From JAGNHN01 sp964590645 (lineage in GTDB: Bacteria; Bacteroidota; Bacteroidia; Bacteroidales; JAGNHN01), in assembly GCA_964590645.1 (NCBI GenBank), contig CAZPYJ010000002.1:1-64000 (forward strand): 64,000 nt of DNA, written 5' to 3'. The translations under genes were made by a program, and so were the position numbers. Of the stretch, positions 50,477-60,666 are shown in pieces; the first letter of the stretch is position 1, and each line of letters opens with the position of its first letter. The notes under the pieces were generated by a model. That model was not told where the DNA came from. It ran no database searches and saw only the letters and a list, made by a program, of their open reading frames with translations.

Positions 50477-51859
50477 TTAACGGTTTTGCATCAGTACAAA
50501 CTTGCGTACGAGTCTGCCCTGGCACTGATCCAGCATCTCCATCTGAAGCAGATAGGATCCGGTGGCCAGTTGATCCACTTTAACTTCCAATTCGTGACTG
50601 CCTTCATCCAGTCTGTCGGTGGTAGTGGCATATAAAAGGCTTCCCCGCAGGTCTGTAACGCTTAGGGCTATGCGGGAGTTACAGGGCAGGGCCAGGCGGA
50701 TATGGAGGATATCTGTGGCAGGATTGGGATAGATATCTCCTGCCAGGAAATGATCGGGCAGGAGATCGACTTTGATAGCGGGGATAGACAGTGCTACCGC
50801 TTCATAGGGGGTGGCCTCTCCGTCGCACAGCTCTGATCCATCGGAGGCGATAAAGGCGATATCCTTGTCCAGCCAGTCATTCCCATTCCTTAGACCTGCC
50901 CTGATCAGGAAGAGCGGATCTCCTTTTTCCACCCTGTGGGCCGTCACCCCCATCCAGGTCAGGCGGAGGGTGTTCCCTTCTTTTTTCCACAACAACTTTC
51001 CTTCCGGGAGGCTTGAAGCGACCTCTTTGATATCCAGCAGGCCGGAGCTTTCATAAAGGGCCAGGCTATAAGCCCCGATTTCCATTGCTTCATCTGCCTG
51101 CACAGGAATGAGGATTTCTTTACGCTCGGGGAGCAGCATCTGCCCTTCTTCCCTGAGTTGCACAGCCTGTTTGGGAAGCCCGGGAGGGATAAAAGAGGCG
51201 TTGACATCCCCATAGCAAAGTGCTTCCAGGTTATGCTGCTGGGTGTTCACGCCAAGCTGGAGGGTGTCGGGGCTCACCAGCCAGGTGCCGGCGGGAAAGC
51301 TGGTGATGGAATCCACAAAGAAGCGGCAGATGTCCAGGGCATCGGTGGCATTGACGGCTCCGGAGGCGTTCACATCGGCGGCTCTCAGGTGAATGCCGTT
51401 CAGCTGTATATATTGGGTGAAATGCCGCATCACCAGCAAAGCATCGGTGGCATTGATGGAGCCGGGGAGGACGCTGCTATGTCCATCGAAAACGTATGAA
51501 CCTGCATCCAGCCCATACCAGAAAAAACGGCTTTGGGGATCGGTCCTTGTTATGGCGGCGGTGCTGCCTCCCGGGGGCATTGCCTCCAGGCTGAAATCGG
51601 GCAGGGGAGTGCCATAGGCATTGGCGTAGGTGAGGGTTCCGAAGAGGCGGTATCTTTCCCAGGGTTGTTGGAAGCCCTGGGTAATGACATTGGATGGTCC
51701 CTGCAGGGTCTGGGTCAGGGGTTCGCCCAGCGACCAACTCAGGTGGATGCCGGCGCTGATACCCTGAGATCCAGCCGAACCCGTCAGTTGCTGACTTCGC
51801 AGTGGCAAGGCAGCGCAGGAGAGCATCAGGATCAGGAATAGATGGCGGACAGTTTTCAT
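50477..51859 (-). CDS. Secreted dockerin-like protein with T9SS sorting domain
   Basis: A 460-residue protein with signal peptide (LFLILMLSCAALPLRSQ). The N-terminal segment (QGISAGIHLSWSLGEPLTQT...VITQGFQQP) is a common start of Bacteroidota T9SS cargo. Two calcium-loop-like repeats then resemble a dockerin (SINATDALLVMRHFTQYIQ and AVNATDALDICRFFVDSI). A cohesin-like beta region (~230-350) follows. The tail is a type A T9SS domain (IYPNPATDILHIRLALPC...VLMQNR). It lies 10 bp downstream of the collagen-like fibre gene. The two products may associate on the cell surface. No enzymatic domain is seen. Confidence 0.82.
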   Translation of the reverse strand: MKTVRHLFLILMLSCAALPLRSQQLTGSAGSQGISAGIHLSWSLGEPLTQTLQGPSNVITQGFQQPWERYRLFGTLTYANAYGTPLPDFSLEAMPPGGSTAAITRTDPQSRFFWYGLDAGSYVFDGHSSVLPGSINATDALLVMRHFTQYIQLNGIHLRAADVNASGAVNATDALDICRFFVDSITSFPAGTWLVSPDTLQLGVNTQQHNLEALCYGDVNASFIPPGLPKQAVQLREEGQMLLPERKEILIPVQADEAMEIGAYSLALYESSGLLDIKEVASSLPEGKLLWKKEGNTLRLTWMGVTAHRVEKGDPLFLIRAGLRNGNDWLDKDIAFIASDGSELCDGEATPYEAVALSIPAIKVDLLPDHFLAGDIYPNPATDILHIRLALPCNSRIALSVTDLRGSLLYATTTDRLDEGSHELEVKVDQLATGSYLLQMEMLDQCQGRLVRKFVLMQNR

Positions 51860-51869
51860 TTTTCCGGTT

Positions 51870-54800
51870 TTAATGGGCCGCAGATGCTTTCAGTCTTTGA
51901 ACTTCTTCCGCAAGGGCATCAATGATTTTCTGCTGCGCCACGATTTTTTCATTCAGTTCACGGAGGGCATTCACCTGGGCTACCAGGAGCGGATGCATAT
52001 CAAGGTTAAGATAGCCATTTTTTTCGCCCACTGCTTCGGGAAATACTGCTTGTACCTCCTGGGCACTGAATCCATAGGCATCTGCTTCGGTTTCTTTAAT
52101 ATCCAGGGGGTTGTCGGCCTTATAACGGAAGATGATGGGCTGGAGCTGAAGCAGTTCCGCCAGGCCCTTCTCGTAGTTTCCGCTGACATCCTTCAGTCGG
52201 ATGTCGGAAGCGATGGTCCAGGAACTGGAAACAGGCTTTGCAGCAGAGTTGGTGGTGAGTTGCAATTGATAGGCGGGGGTGGAAGTACCGATGCCCACAT
52301 TGTCGCCTTTGACGATGAAGGCCACGTGCCAGGAAGGGGTCCAGTTGTCGCAGCGGAGGGAATACCCGGTACCTTTCTGGGATACGAGCAAGGTGCCATC
52401 GGAGGAACTCGTTTCAACTTTCACACCAATGCCATTGATGTGGTTGTTTTCGAAGAAGGCGGTGGGATTTCCGCTCGAATGCTTCACATATAGCCTGTTG
52501 TTTCCGGGATTACTGATCCCAATGCCAATGTTGCCGTTCTTCAATATTGTCAATGCATTAGAGCGATTGGAAGAACTTATGCCATTCCCTACCACAAATA
52601 AGCGGTCGGTGGCACTGTAAGAGGTAGTGCTCACCGGGGAATAGATTTCATTCAGAGTACCTACCGCTACTTCGTAGGCGGAGGGCGCAGATGAATAGTA
52701 TCCAGCCGCAAAGGAATACCTCCCGCTTGCGGTGGAATAATTTCCGGTAGCCGTACTATAATTGCCAGTGGCATTATTGGATGACCCAAAAGCAGTGGAC
52801 CAGTTTCCACTGGCTGTATTTACTGAACCAAGTGACACAGCTACCTCTCCACTGGCAATGACATTCAGTCCGGCAGCCACGGAGTGTCTGCCGATGTTCG
52901 CTTTATCCCATTGTGTAGACTCTACGTAGCCAGCGCGGAAGGCGGCCTTGTCGGGATACCACATCAGCCGCGTACCGGCCCCAGTTACAGGGGGGTTCCC
53001 CGGATTGCTTGGTTTAACCAATCCCGTGAACAGGACATTTCCGCCACCTGTTGCAGTTTCAAAAACGTGCAAGTGTGCGGAAGGATAGGCGGTTCCGATC
53101 CCGATGTCTCCACTCTTGAGCACTGTCATCGCATTCTTCCTTTGAGCGTTGGAAGTGCCAATTCCGATACTGAATACCCGGTCGGTGCTTTGCCAGGTGT
53201 CTGTGCCTGCCGGGGTATAGGTATGATTGAATTGCCCGATTACCGTTTCAGCGAAGGATGGTGCCGTATTATACCAACCGTTGACGAAACTCGCATAGCC
53301 TGAAGCAACCGATAGTTGACCTAAAGCTGTAGAATTGCTACCAGTGGCTTCGTTGTGCGAACCCCAGACTGTGGAACCATTTCCTGAAGCATTATTACTA
53401 TAACCCCAGGCTGTAGCGTACTGACCGCTGGCCTCGGTGAGCGAACCCCAGGCAGTGGAATTTGATGCACTGGCCAAATTACTCTCCCCCCAGGTATTAG
53501 ACTGCATTCCGGCTGCTCTATTACTTAAGCCCATTGCAGAAGAATGAAGTCCTTGGGCCTGGTTATCCTTCCCAGAAGCAAACGAATACCCTCCAATGCT
53601 GTCCTTATCCCATTGTGCACCGGATACGTAACCGGCCCTTAAGGCCGCTTTGTCGGGATACCACATCATACGGGTGCCGCCTCCTGAGGCCGGCGGGTTT
53701 CCCGCACTCAATCCTTTGTATGTACCTTGGAAGAGCACATTCCCATCCCCTGTGCCATCTCCCTGGGTATGCAGGAGGGCGGCAGGCTGGACAGTTCCTA
53801 TCCCTATCCTTGAACCGGTATTGATGAGGAATGAGTCGGCCACCCAGGAGGTATCCGCATAGCGGATGGTCTGCCCCGGGCTTCCGGCCATCAGCGGGCC
53901 GGCAGGCCCTGGGTCCCCCTGGAGGCCTTGCGGTCCCTGAGGACCGGTCGCTCCGTCCGCCCCGGCAGGCCCCTGGATGCCTTGTGGCCCCTGCGCTCCA
54001 ATGGGTCCGGTATCCCCGGTGTCTCCCTTAGGTCCCTGCGGGCCCTGTGGGCCGGTAGCTCCATCCGCTCCGGCAGGCCCCTGGATGCCTTGTGGCCCTT
54101 GCGGTCCGACCGGCCCGGTATCACCGGTGTCTCCCTTAGGTCCCTGTGGGCCCTGTGGGCCGGTGGCTCCGTCCGCCCCAGCAGGTCCTTGAATTCCCTG
54201 TGGCCCCTGCGCTCCAATGGGTCCGGTATCGCCGGTATCTCCTTTAGGCCCTTGCGGACCTTGTGGTCCGGTAGCTCCATCTGCCCCGGCGGGACCCTGG
54301 ATGCCTTGTGGACCCTGCGGTCCGGTATCGCCGGTGTCTCCCTTAGGCCCTTGTGGACCGGTAGCTCCATCCGCTCCGGCAGGACCCTGTATGCCTTGTG
54401 GACCCTGCGGTCCGGTATCGCCGGTGTCTCCCTTAGGCCCTTGTGGACCGGTAGCTCCATCCGCTCCGGCAGGACCCTGGATGCCTTGTGGCCCCTGCGC
54501 TCCAATGGGTCCGGTATCCCCGGTATCTCCCTTAGGCCCTTGCGGCCCTTGTGGACCGGTAGCTCCATCCGCCCCGGCAGGACCCTGGATGCCTTGTGGC
54601 CCCTGCGCTCCAATGGGTCCGGTATCGCCGGTGTCTCCCTTAGGCCCTTGTGGTCCTTGTGGACCGGCAGCTCCATCCGCTCCGGCAGGCCCCTGGATGC
54701 CTTGTGGCCCCTGCGCTCCAATGGGTCCGGTATCCCCGGTATCTCCCTTAGGCCCTTGCGGACCTTGTGGTCCGGTAGCTCCATCCGCCCCGGCAGGCCC

Positions 54801-55600
54801 CTGGATGCCTTGTGGCCCCTGCGGTCCNNNNNNNNNNNNNNNNNNNNNNNNNNNNNNNNNNNNNNNNNNNNNNNNNNNNNNNNNNNNNNNNNNNNNNNNN
54901 NNNNNNNNNNNNNNNNNNNNNNNNNNNCGGTAGCTCCATCCGCCCCGGCAGGCCCCTGGATGCCTTGTGGCCCCTGCGGTCCAATGGGTCCGGTATCCCC
55001 GGTATCTCCCTTAGGCCCTTGCGGACCTTGTGGTCCGGTAGCTCCATCCGCCCCGGCAGGCCCCTGGATGCCTTGTGGCCCCTGCGGTCCGACAGGTCCC
55101 ATATCCCCGGTATCTCCTTTAGGCCCTTGCGGCCCTTGTGGTCCAGTAGCTCCATCGGCCCCTGTCGGCCCCTCCGGCCCGGGAACGCCGGGCACATTGG
55201 CCGTTTCTGCGTAAAGTGCATAAGGGACAGAAAGCAGCTGGGAAGAGCCGGAAACAAAGTAATTGCTTCCCCCGGCCGGATCAATCTCCACCTGAATATA
55301 ATAGGGCCCGGCAGACCAATCGATGGCGGAGAAACTCCCGCCCAATACAATGCCGTTGCCTATAACCAGGCCCGCCAGTCCGTAATCATTGGTGGTGGCG
55401 GATTGGGTTTCGCTGTACACCGCTGTGCCACTAATGCTGCCCTGAAGCAGTGTGAAGCGAAGGCTGATGCTCTGGTTGGGCAGTATGGCCCCATTGGCAT
55501 CTCTTGCCACAGCCTGATAGTTAAATCCCTGGGGTGACTGCGCCCAAAGTAAGGGTGCCCACAAGATCGCAAGGATAATGAAATGGATGGTTTTTTTCAT
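51870..55600 (-). CDS. Collagen-like surface/tail-fibre protein with YadA-head-like repeats and S74 chaperone (split by assembly gap)
   Basis: A single gene broken by the 100-N gap. The 5' part (from 55600) has a signal peptide and a compact N-terminal domain (GFNYQAVARDANGAILPNQS). It then enters Gly-X-Y repeats whose unit is about 36 residues (108 bp), some units shortened. Beyond the gap the repeats run on in another frame, since 100 is an arbitrary length; a gap of 2 modulo 3 would restore it. Next come two homologous modules with (M/L)MWYPDKAA(L/F)RAGYV. Each is followed by YadA-head-like short repeats (GNWSTAFGSSNNATGNYSTA). The C-terminus is an S74 intramolecular chaperone (SDIRLKDVSGNYEKGL...YGFSAQEVQAVFPEAV) and coiled coil. 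Likely a trimeric adhesin or fibre; the chaperone is probably self-cleaved. Confidence 0.8.
54828..54927. other. Assembly gap (100 N)
   Basis: A run of exactly 100 N inside the 108-bp collagen-like repeats. It is almost certainly a scaffolding gap of unknown true length, caused by the tandem repeats. Confidence 0.98.
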
Positions 55601-56024
55601 CTCGCTGAAAGCTTTTGGTTGGTAAAAGTCAAATAGGTTTGATCCGGTTCTTCACGCACAGCGCTTCAACAGCACAACAAAACACTATCAAGGGTAGCTT
55701 CCTCAGGGAGGAAGTACGATGCTGATATTTAATGTTTGTTTTCTTGCGGAATGAGCCTGTCCGGAATGGTCGATATCAAGACTGCAGCAAGTTAGGAAAG
55801 TAATTCTATTCATTTTGGGTTTTTTTCGGTCTGCATATAAGTTAGATTTATTCTAAATATGCTTCGGTATTTTCCTGTTGGCATTTCATCCTTCCATTGA
55901 AAGAATTTCCTTTGTAAAGCGCTGCGCGAACATTCGACTGATTGCGGAAAGCCGGAAGTATCATACTGTATTTGCCTCTGAAGAAAATGGCTACATTAGC
56001 CCCTTCCAATTGATACGGAGATCG
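55601..56024. other. Intergenic region between fibre gene and ABC exporter
   Basis: About 420 bp with no recognised gene. A TTAGA-TTTAT-TCTAA dyad lies at 55842-55856 and a GGCTA-CAT-TAGCC dyad at about 55989-56001. No exact TAnnTTTG box was found. A TTG-started frame from 55878 into the exporter gene is not credible as protein. Confidence 0.5.
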
Positions 56025-57728
56025 ATGGACACAGCTACCCAATCGAATGCAGCAAAGGCGCAAGCACAGGGCCCCTTCTTTCACCGGGATTCCTGGTTGT
56101 TCTTTCTTGGGTTTTTCCGGGGGATGTACCGCCGGCTCAGCCTGACAGCGCTGGGCAGCGCTGCCCAGGTATTGCTGATTGTTCCTGCGATCTGGCTGGT
56201 AAAATATGCTTTCGATGATGCCATCCCTAAGGGGAGGATTGACCAACTTGTCGCCATCGGACTCATCATTCTCCTTTTGCGTCTGGCCAACGCGGCAAGT
56301 GCGGTATGGCTGAGGAATATCAACATCAAGGTGATCAATGAGGCCATTTTCCGAATCAGATATCGGCTGATCGACCGGATGTATTCCCTTCCCCGCGCTT
56401 TTCATACACGGGAGGATCCCCGACTCCTGCACGCACGCATTGTACAGGATACCGAGCGTCTCACCCAGCTCAGCAATGCCCTCATCAGCCGGATTTTCCC
56501 TTCAGCAATAATCTGTCTGGCCCTTTGTATTCTCCTGGCGATTCTGAATTTCTGGCTGCTGCTGGCTATTCTGGCACTGATCCCTTTCATTCTGCTTGCC
56601 AACAGAATAATGGGCCGCAAGATCAGTCAGAAGGTGGTTCGCTTTCAGCGGGCGTTCGAACAGTTCAGCAAAGGGATGAATTTTGTGCTGAGATATATGG
56701 ATCTTACCCAGGCCCAATCGGCGCGGGAAGAGGAGATGAAACGTCAATCAGCGGTGGCAAGCCTCCTTAAGGAGGAAACGGGTCAGATGGCCTCTATTTA
56801 TGCCCTCAATGCACAGATACAAGAAATGTTGACTGGTTTGTCGGGCATTCTGATTATTGTCCTGGGGGGCATAGCCGTTTCTACCGATGCTATGACGCTG
56901 GGAGATTTCATTGCTTTTTATCTCGCAGCCAGTTTTCTGAACCGCCACGCCACTTTTATCACTACCTCTTTCCCTGATGTACTGGCAGGCAATGCCTCTC
57001 TTCAAACCTTATACGCACTCTCCTCCAGTGCCGACCATCACCCCTATCAGGGGAGTGACCCGCATATTTTCAGGGAAGAACTGTGGATACGGAATCTATG
57101 GTTTTCTTATGGAGATAAAGCAATCCTGAAAGGGGTGGACCTGAATATCAGGCGTGGCCGGAAGATTGCGATCGTTGGGGCCAACGGGAGCGGCAAAACA
57201 ACCCTCATTCATCTTATCCTGGGCTTTTATCGTCCGGATGAGGGCAGTTTGCAGCTTGACGGAAAGGCCTACGATGGGCTGGATATGATGGTCCTTCGCC
57301 GTTCGGTGGGGTGGGTGATGCAACATCCGCTTATTTTTAACGGCAGTATTCGGGAGAACATCCTCTATGGAAATGAAGAATGCGATAGCCAGGCCTTGGC
57401 TGAGGCTTGTGGGGTAGCGGGGGTGGATGCAGTAACGGACGATTTGCCGCAAGGGATTGAGACCGAAGTAGGGGAAGACGGGGTCCGTTTATCGGGTGGG
57501 GAGAAGCAACGCATTGCTTTGGCCAGGGCCCTCATTCGCCGGCCGGGCCTGATGATCCTGGATGAGCCAACCAATCATCTGGATCAGGCGATGATCTCAG
57601 ATTTACTTTCCCGTTTGGAGAAACTCCCATATCAACCTGCCGTACTGCTGATTAGCCACGACAATCAGGCACTCAGCCTGGCCGATCAGGTGTATCGTTT
57701 CCAAGAGGGTGTGCTTCATCCGGAATAA
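56025..57728 (+). CDS. ABC exporter (fused permease-ATPase)
   Basis: A 567-residue half-transporter of the MsbA/MDR type. The N-terminal membrane domain has about six helices (residues 25-300). The ATPase domain has Walker A GANGSGKTT near 385, the signature LSGGEKQRIALARAL and Walker B LMILDEPTNHLD with its H-loop in LLISHDNQAL. The ATG at 56025 is preferred because the upstream 49-residue extension has no conserved character. Cargo cannot be inferred. No partner gene is adjacent, so it probably acts as a homodimer. Confidence 0.9.
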   Translation: MDTATQSNAAKAQAQGPFFHRDSWLFFLGFFRGMYRRLSLTALGSAAQVLLIVPAIWLVKYAFDDAIPKGRIDQLVAIGLIILLLRLANAASAVWLRNINIKVINEAIFRIRYRLIDRMYSLPRAFHTREDPRLLHARIVQDTERLTQLSNALISRIFPSAIICLALCILLAILNFWLLLAILALIPFILLANRIMGRKISQKVVRFQRAFEQFSKGMNFVLRYMDLTQAQSAREEEMKRQSAVASLLKEETGQMASIYALNAQIQEMLTGLSGILIIVLGGIAVSTDAMTLGDFIAFYLAASFLNRHATFITTSFPDVLAGNASLQTLYALSSSADHHPYQGSDPHIFREELWIRNLWFSYGDKAILKGVDLNIRRGRKIAIVGANGSGKTTLIHLILGFYRPDEGSLQLDGKAYDGLDMMVLRRSVGWVMQHPLIFNGSIRENILYGNEECDSQALAEACGVAGVDAVTDDLPQGIETEVGEDGVRLSGGEKQRIALARALIRRPGLMILDEPTNHLDQAMISDLLSRLEKLPYQPAVLLISHDNQALSLADQVYRFQEGVLHPE

Positions 57729-57794
57729 TTCAGTCTGGTGCGGAGGGATCTTGTCTTTGAACCAAAACCGCGCATAAAGGTTATTGCTCTTAAA

Positions 57795-57950
57795 ATGGAA
57801 GTTCCTTCTCCCTGTCAGAATATTTGCATACTGGATACGGAAATGGTCTGTATAGGATGCGGCCGCACCGCTGATGAGGTGTCGCGTTGGGCGGCAATGA
57901 GTAATGAAGAGAAGCAGGCGGTGCTCGACCGCCTGGAAGACGAAGAATAA
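57795..57950 (+). CDS. DUF1289 small cysteine protein
   Basis: A 51-residue protein matching DUF1289. PSPCQNICILD, CIGCGRTADEVSRWAAMS and EEKQAVLDRL are the family's typical four-cysteine pattern, probably a small metal or Fe-S site. The ATG at 57795 gives the usual short length; 19 upstream residues are dropped. Function unknown. It ends 2 bp from the convergent gldB stop. Confidence 0.85.
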   Translation: MEVPSPCQNICILDTEMVCIGCGRTADEVSRWAAMSNEEKQAVLDRLEDEE

Positions 57951-57952
57951 TC

Positions 57953-58963
57953 TTAGCGCGGCTTGTAAGCGGATTCCCTGAATACCCGGTGTGCGTCTGT
58001 CTCTTGCATCAAATCCGGAAGGCTTACATTCGGATTGTTTTTCATATATGAAGAAACCATTCTCCAGCCTGTAAAGGTTGCGAGTCGTGGCGGGCTTTCA
58101 CTCCCGAAAGCGTGGGTGAAGGGGCCATCCTGCCTGAAGCGGTTGATCAGCGCCTGGTCGGTTGAGTAGAGATATTCATTGCTCACCAAGAAGGCCCAGA
58201 GCTTTTTCTCATTCTCCAGGCACCATTGATACTGTGCAGGGCTGTAATTCAACAAGAGGTTTTCCGCTACGCCAGGCAGCAACATACCGGCAAAATAGGT
58301 CTGCTTTCCGTCAAAGAACATCTTGCTGATGAAATCCTCTTTCTCAGGTTCAGCATTATGGCTTCGCGAGATTTCAAGGGCAGAGTGTGGCAGGATATGG
58401 GACGGACTGCATCGCTCGGCAAAGAAGCGTGGCATTCCGATATGGGCATAGTAGGGAGCCTCCGGTCCGAGATACATATCCAGCCCGATGATTAAAGCCT
58501 CATCGAAATACTGAACCGGATTCTCGTAGTGGAGGCCACTGATGTATGTATATACCTTTGGGATCTCTGCTTCCGGGAAATGATGTTTGTAGTGGGCCAT
58601 CATCATCGACAGACTGTCGGCGAGACCGTCCAATGTCTCATACTTTTTGCCGACCTCAGCGGCGATCTCCCGTATGAATGGATCGCTTACAAATTGTTTC
58701 AGACGAAGGATGTTCAAGCTGTCTTCAATATCTCCATCCAGAAAAAACCGGAACTCATCCTGGATTTCAGCCAGTCTCTCTGCGAAAGAATCAAGAGGGA
58801 TGGAAAACAGGGCATTCCCATAGCGATGCACAGGGACATTTTCAACTTTCAGTTGACCTACTTCAGGTATACGTGCATCCTTTTCTGAATGGCAGCCCGA
58901 GAGACAGGGAATAAAAAAAACCAGGAACCAAAGGCTCCTGTATCGCTTCAATCTTATACTCAT
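57953..58963 (-). CDS. gldB: GldB-like gliding-motility/T9SS lipoprotein
   Basis: A 336-residue lipoprotein (signal ending LSGC). The body matches GldB: NVPVHRYGNALFSIPLD near the start, ALIIGLDMYLGPEAPYY, a helical middle, and NNPNVSLPDLMQETDAHRVFRESAYKPR at the end. GldB was identified as essential for gliding in Flavobacterium and is commonly linked to T9SS function. In several Bacteroidota gldB lies near nadE, as here. The ATG at 58963 is preferred to a GTG nine bases upstream. Confidence 0.85.
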   Translation of the reverse strand: MSIRLKRYRSLWFLVFFIPCLSGCHSEKDARIPEVGQLKVENVPVHRYGNALFSIPLDSFAERLAEIQDEFRFFLDGDIEDSLNILRLKQFVSDPFIREIAAEVGKKYETLDGLADSLSMMMAHYKHHFPEAEIPKVYTYISGLHYENPVQYFDEALIIGLDMYLGPEAPYYAHIGMPRFFAERCSPSHILPHSALEISRSHNAEPEKEDFISKMFFDGKQTYFAGMLLPGVAENLLLNYSPAQYQWCLENEKKLWAFLVSNEYLYSTDQALINRFRQDGPFTHAFGSESPPRLATFTGWRMVSSYMKNNPNVSLPDLMQETDAHRVFRESAYKPR

Positions 58964-58971
58964 TTTTCTCA

Positions 58972-59670
58972 CTAAAGCAGTTTTAGTCCAACACTCAGAT
59001 TGTACAGATAAGTGCGGGTGACCGCCGTGCTGACATTGGAAATATTGTTGATTCCGAACTCGTATCTGAAATCCACGGTAAACCTCATTATATCCATTCC
59101 GCCCCCGGCCTGCATACTCCAGATAGCATCGGCATATAATTTATCCGGAAGGCGGAAGGTCTGATCCTCTCCCCCGGCCGTGAGGCTCACGTCTTCCTCA
59201 ATAATATACGACGCCACCGGCCCGGCCATCACCCGGAAGTTGAATCCGAACAGATCCAAAACTTTCAGCCCGACAAGCAGAGGGAAGTCTACAGTCTGCA
59301 AACGAACCGTAAGTCTTGCATCCTTCAGCGATTTCAGCGAGGGAGTATAAGGGTCTGTTTCTCCGATATCATAGGAAAAGTTGCCGCCTTTAAGGTCGAA
59401 ATAGGCTTCGGGCTGCAAATACACGCGGGAACGATTGGCAAAACGAAAAAACAGGCCGCCTTTGTAACCCAGGGCCTCGCTTTCTTTGTAGTAGTTTATG
59501 TCTGTATAAAGTACCGATGAATTGATTCCCAGCTTCGGCCCCAGCGTAACTGCAGGGATATTCTGAGCCTGAAGCGTTTCGACCCGGGCAAACAGGCCGA
59601 AGGCCATCAGCAGGACAACCCCAGGCAGAAGAGGAAAGTGCATCCGGATATTTCCTTTTTTATTTTTCAT
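58972..59670 (-). CDS. Outer-membrane beta-barrel protein (OMP_b-brl_2 type)
   Basis: A 232-residue exported protein. Signal peptide LLPGVVLLMAFGLFA...LQAQ, then alternating strands such as TLGPKLGINSSVLY, YKGGLFFRFANRSRVYLQPEAYF, LQTVDFPLLVGLKVLDLFGFNFRVMAGPVASY and a terminal LYNLSVGLKLL. This is the pattern of small PorT-family eight-stranded barrels. It ends next to the gldB start and is probably co-transcribed with it. A TACCTTTG box lies 63 bp upstream. Its exact role is unknown. Confidence 0.8.
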   Translation of the reverse strand: MKNKKGNIRMHFPLLPGVVLLMAFGLFARVETLQAQNIPAVTLGPKLGINSSVLYTDINYYKESEALGYKGGLFFRFANRSRVYLQPEAYFDLKGGNFSYDIGETDPYTPSLKSLKDARLTVRLQTVDFPLLVGLKVLDLFGFNFRVMAGPVASYIIEEDVSLTAGGEDQTFRLPDKLYADAIWSMQAGGGMDIMRFTVDFRYEFGINNISNVSTAVTRTYLYNLSVGLKLL

Positions 59671-59733
59671 TCGTTGCCTAACGAAGCCCGGCCCGGGTCG
59701 GTATACAATGCTTCCCCTGGTCTGCTTTTATTG

Positions 59734-59741
59734 CAAAGGTA
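59734..59741 (-). promoter_or_regulatory. -7 box (TACCTTTG) for the beta-barrel/gldB unit
   Basis: Exact TAnnTTTG on the minus strand, 63 bp before the ATG at 59670, in the divergent intergenic region. Confidence 0.5.
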
Positions 59742-59886
59742 AAGATGTTGATTGAATTAAAAGGTTTTATCTGCCTGAAAGTAAAAAAGATAACAATTAT
59801 ATGTTCATATCATATTGCCTTATACGCCGAAGTGCTGCGGGGGATACAAATACGCATATAAAAATGGTTTCAGTGCTTAGATTTCT

Positions 59887-59894
59887 TACTTTTG
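59887..59894 (+). promoter_or_regulatory. -7 box (TACTTTTG) for the beta-barrel/nadE unit
   Basis: Exact TAnnTTTG on the plus strand, 37 bp before the ATG at 59932. Confidence 0.5.
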
Positions 59895-59931
59895 GACATA
59901 TTTCCTGTGTGGAACAAAAAAATGAATCAAT

Positions 59932-60645
59932 ATGAAACGCATCCTTCTACTTGGCCTACTTACCGGTTTTCTCGGTATGAACCTCTTCAGTCAGGTTGAC
60001 CGGCCTTTTCACTTCGGATTGCATTTTTCCCCCCTGATCGGATGGATGAAGCCGGATGCCCTGGGCTATACCTCGGAAGGTTCTTTGCTGAATATCAATT
60101 ATGGATTCTCCACAGAATTTCGCATTGCTACCAATTATACCTTTGCCACCGGTCTGGATATTATGACTACCGGGGGAAAGCTGCGTTACCCGCACCAGAT
60201 GCGGATCAATGAGACCGATGATCTGCCCCTTGAAGGAGTCCTGCTTCGCAGGTATAAGACCCAATACCTCCAGTTGCCCCTGAGCATCCGGATGCGCACC
60301 AATGAGATTGGCTACCTTACTTTTTATGGGCAGTTCGGGTTTACCACAGGCTTTAACCTTTCCGCCAAAGCCAATGATGAGTTTGACTATGCGGGATCGA
60401 CTACCGGAGGAAAGATTAAATCCGATGATGTGGATATTCAGAAGGAGGTTTCTTTTTTCCGGGCTGGAATGCTGATCGGGATTGGAGCGGAATACAGCCT
60501 GGGAGGCAGCACAGCTTTGAGTGCAGGATTCGCCTTTAATAATGGTTTTACGGACGTCTTGAAGGGAAAGAATTCGATCGATACCCAGAAAGAGGAGAAT
60601 GCCATTTCCAACTTGATTGAAGTCAGCCTGGGCATCATCTTCTGA
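59932..60645 (+). CDS. PorT-family-like outer-membrane beta-barrel protein
   Basis: A 237-residue exported protein. Signal peptide MKRILLLGLLTGFLGMNLFSQ, then FHFGLHFSPLIGWMKPDALGY, INYGFSTEFRIATNYTFATGLDI, TQYLQLPLSIRMRTNEIGYLTFYGQFGFTTGFNLSAKA and a terminal LIEVSLGIIF strand. This is the common Bacteroidota small barrel of about 230 residues. It could be PorT itself or one of its many relatives. The sequence does not decide. It is 21 bp upstream of nadE and likely co-transcribed. Confidence 0.78.
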   Translation: MKRILLLGLLTGFLGMNLFSQVDRPFHFGLHFSPLIGWMKPDALGYTSEGSLLNINYGFSTEFRIATNYTFATGLDIMTTGGKLRYPHQMRINETDDLPLEGVLLRRYKTQYLQLPLSIRMRTNEIGYLTFYGQFGFTTGFNLSAKANDEFDYAGSTTGGKIKSDDVDIQKEVSFFRAGMLIGIGAEYSLGGSTALSAGFAFNNGFTDVLKGKNSIDTQKEENAISNLIEVSLGIIF

Positions 60646-60666
60646 TTCAGCTAAAGCTTCTCCATT

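Noticed and set aside
53925..55165. Regular tandem repeats that could be taken for a CRISPR array
   Set aside because: The repeats are contiguous, in-frame Gly-X-Y coding units with no unique spacers.
53928..55214. Long plus-strand frames rich in Pro/Gly/Cys or Leu/Trp repeats opposite the collagen-like gene
   Set aside because: They are antisense readings of the collagen-like repeats, with no start signals or protein-like domains.
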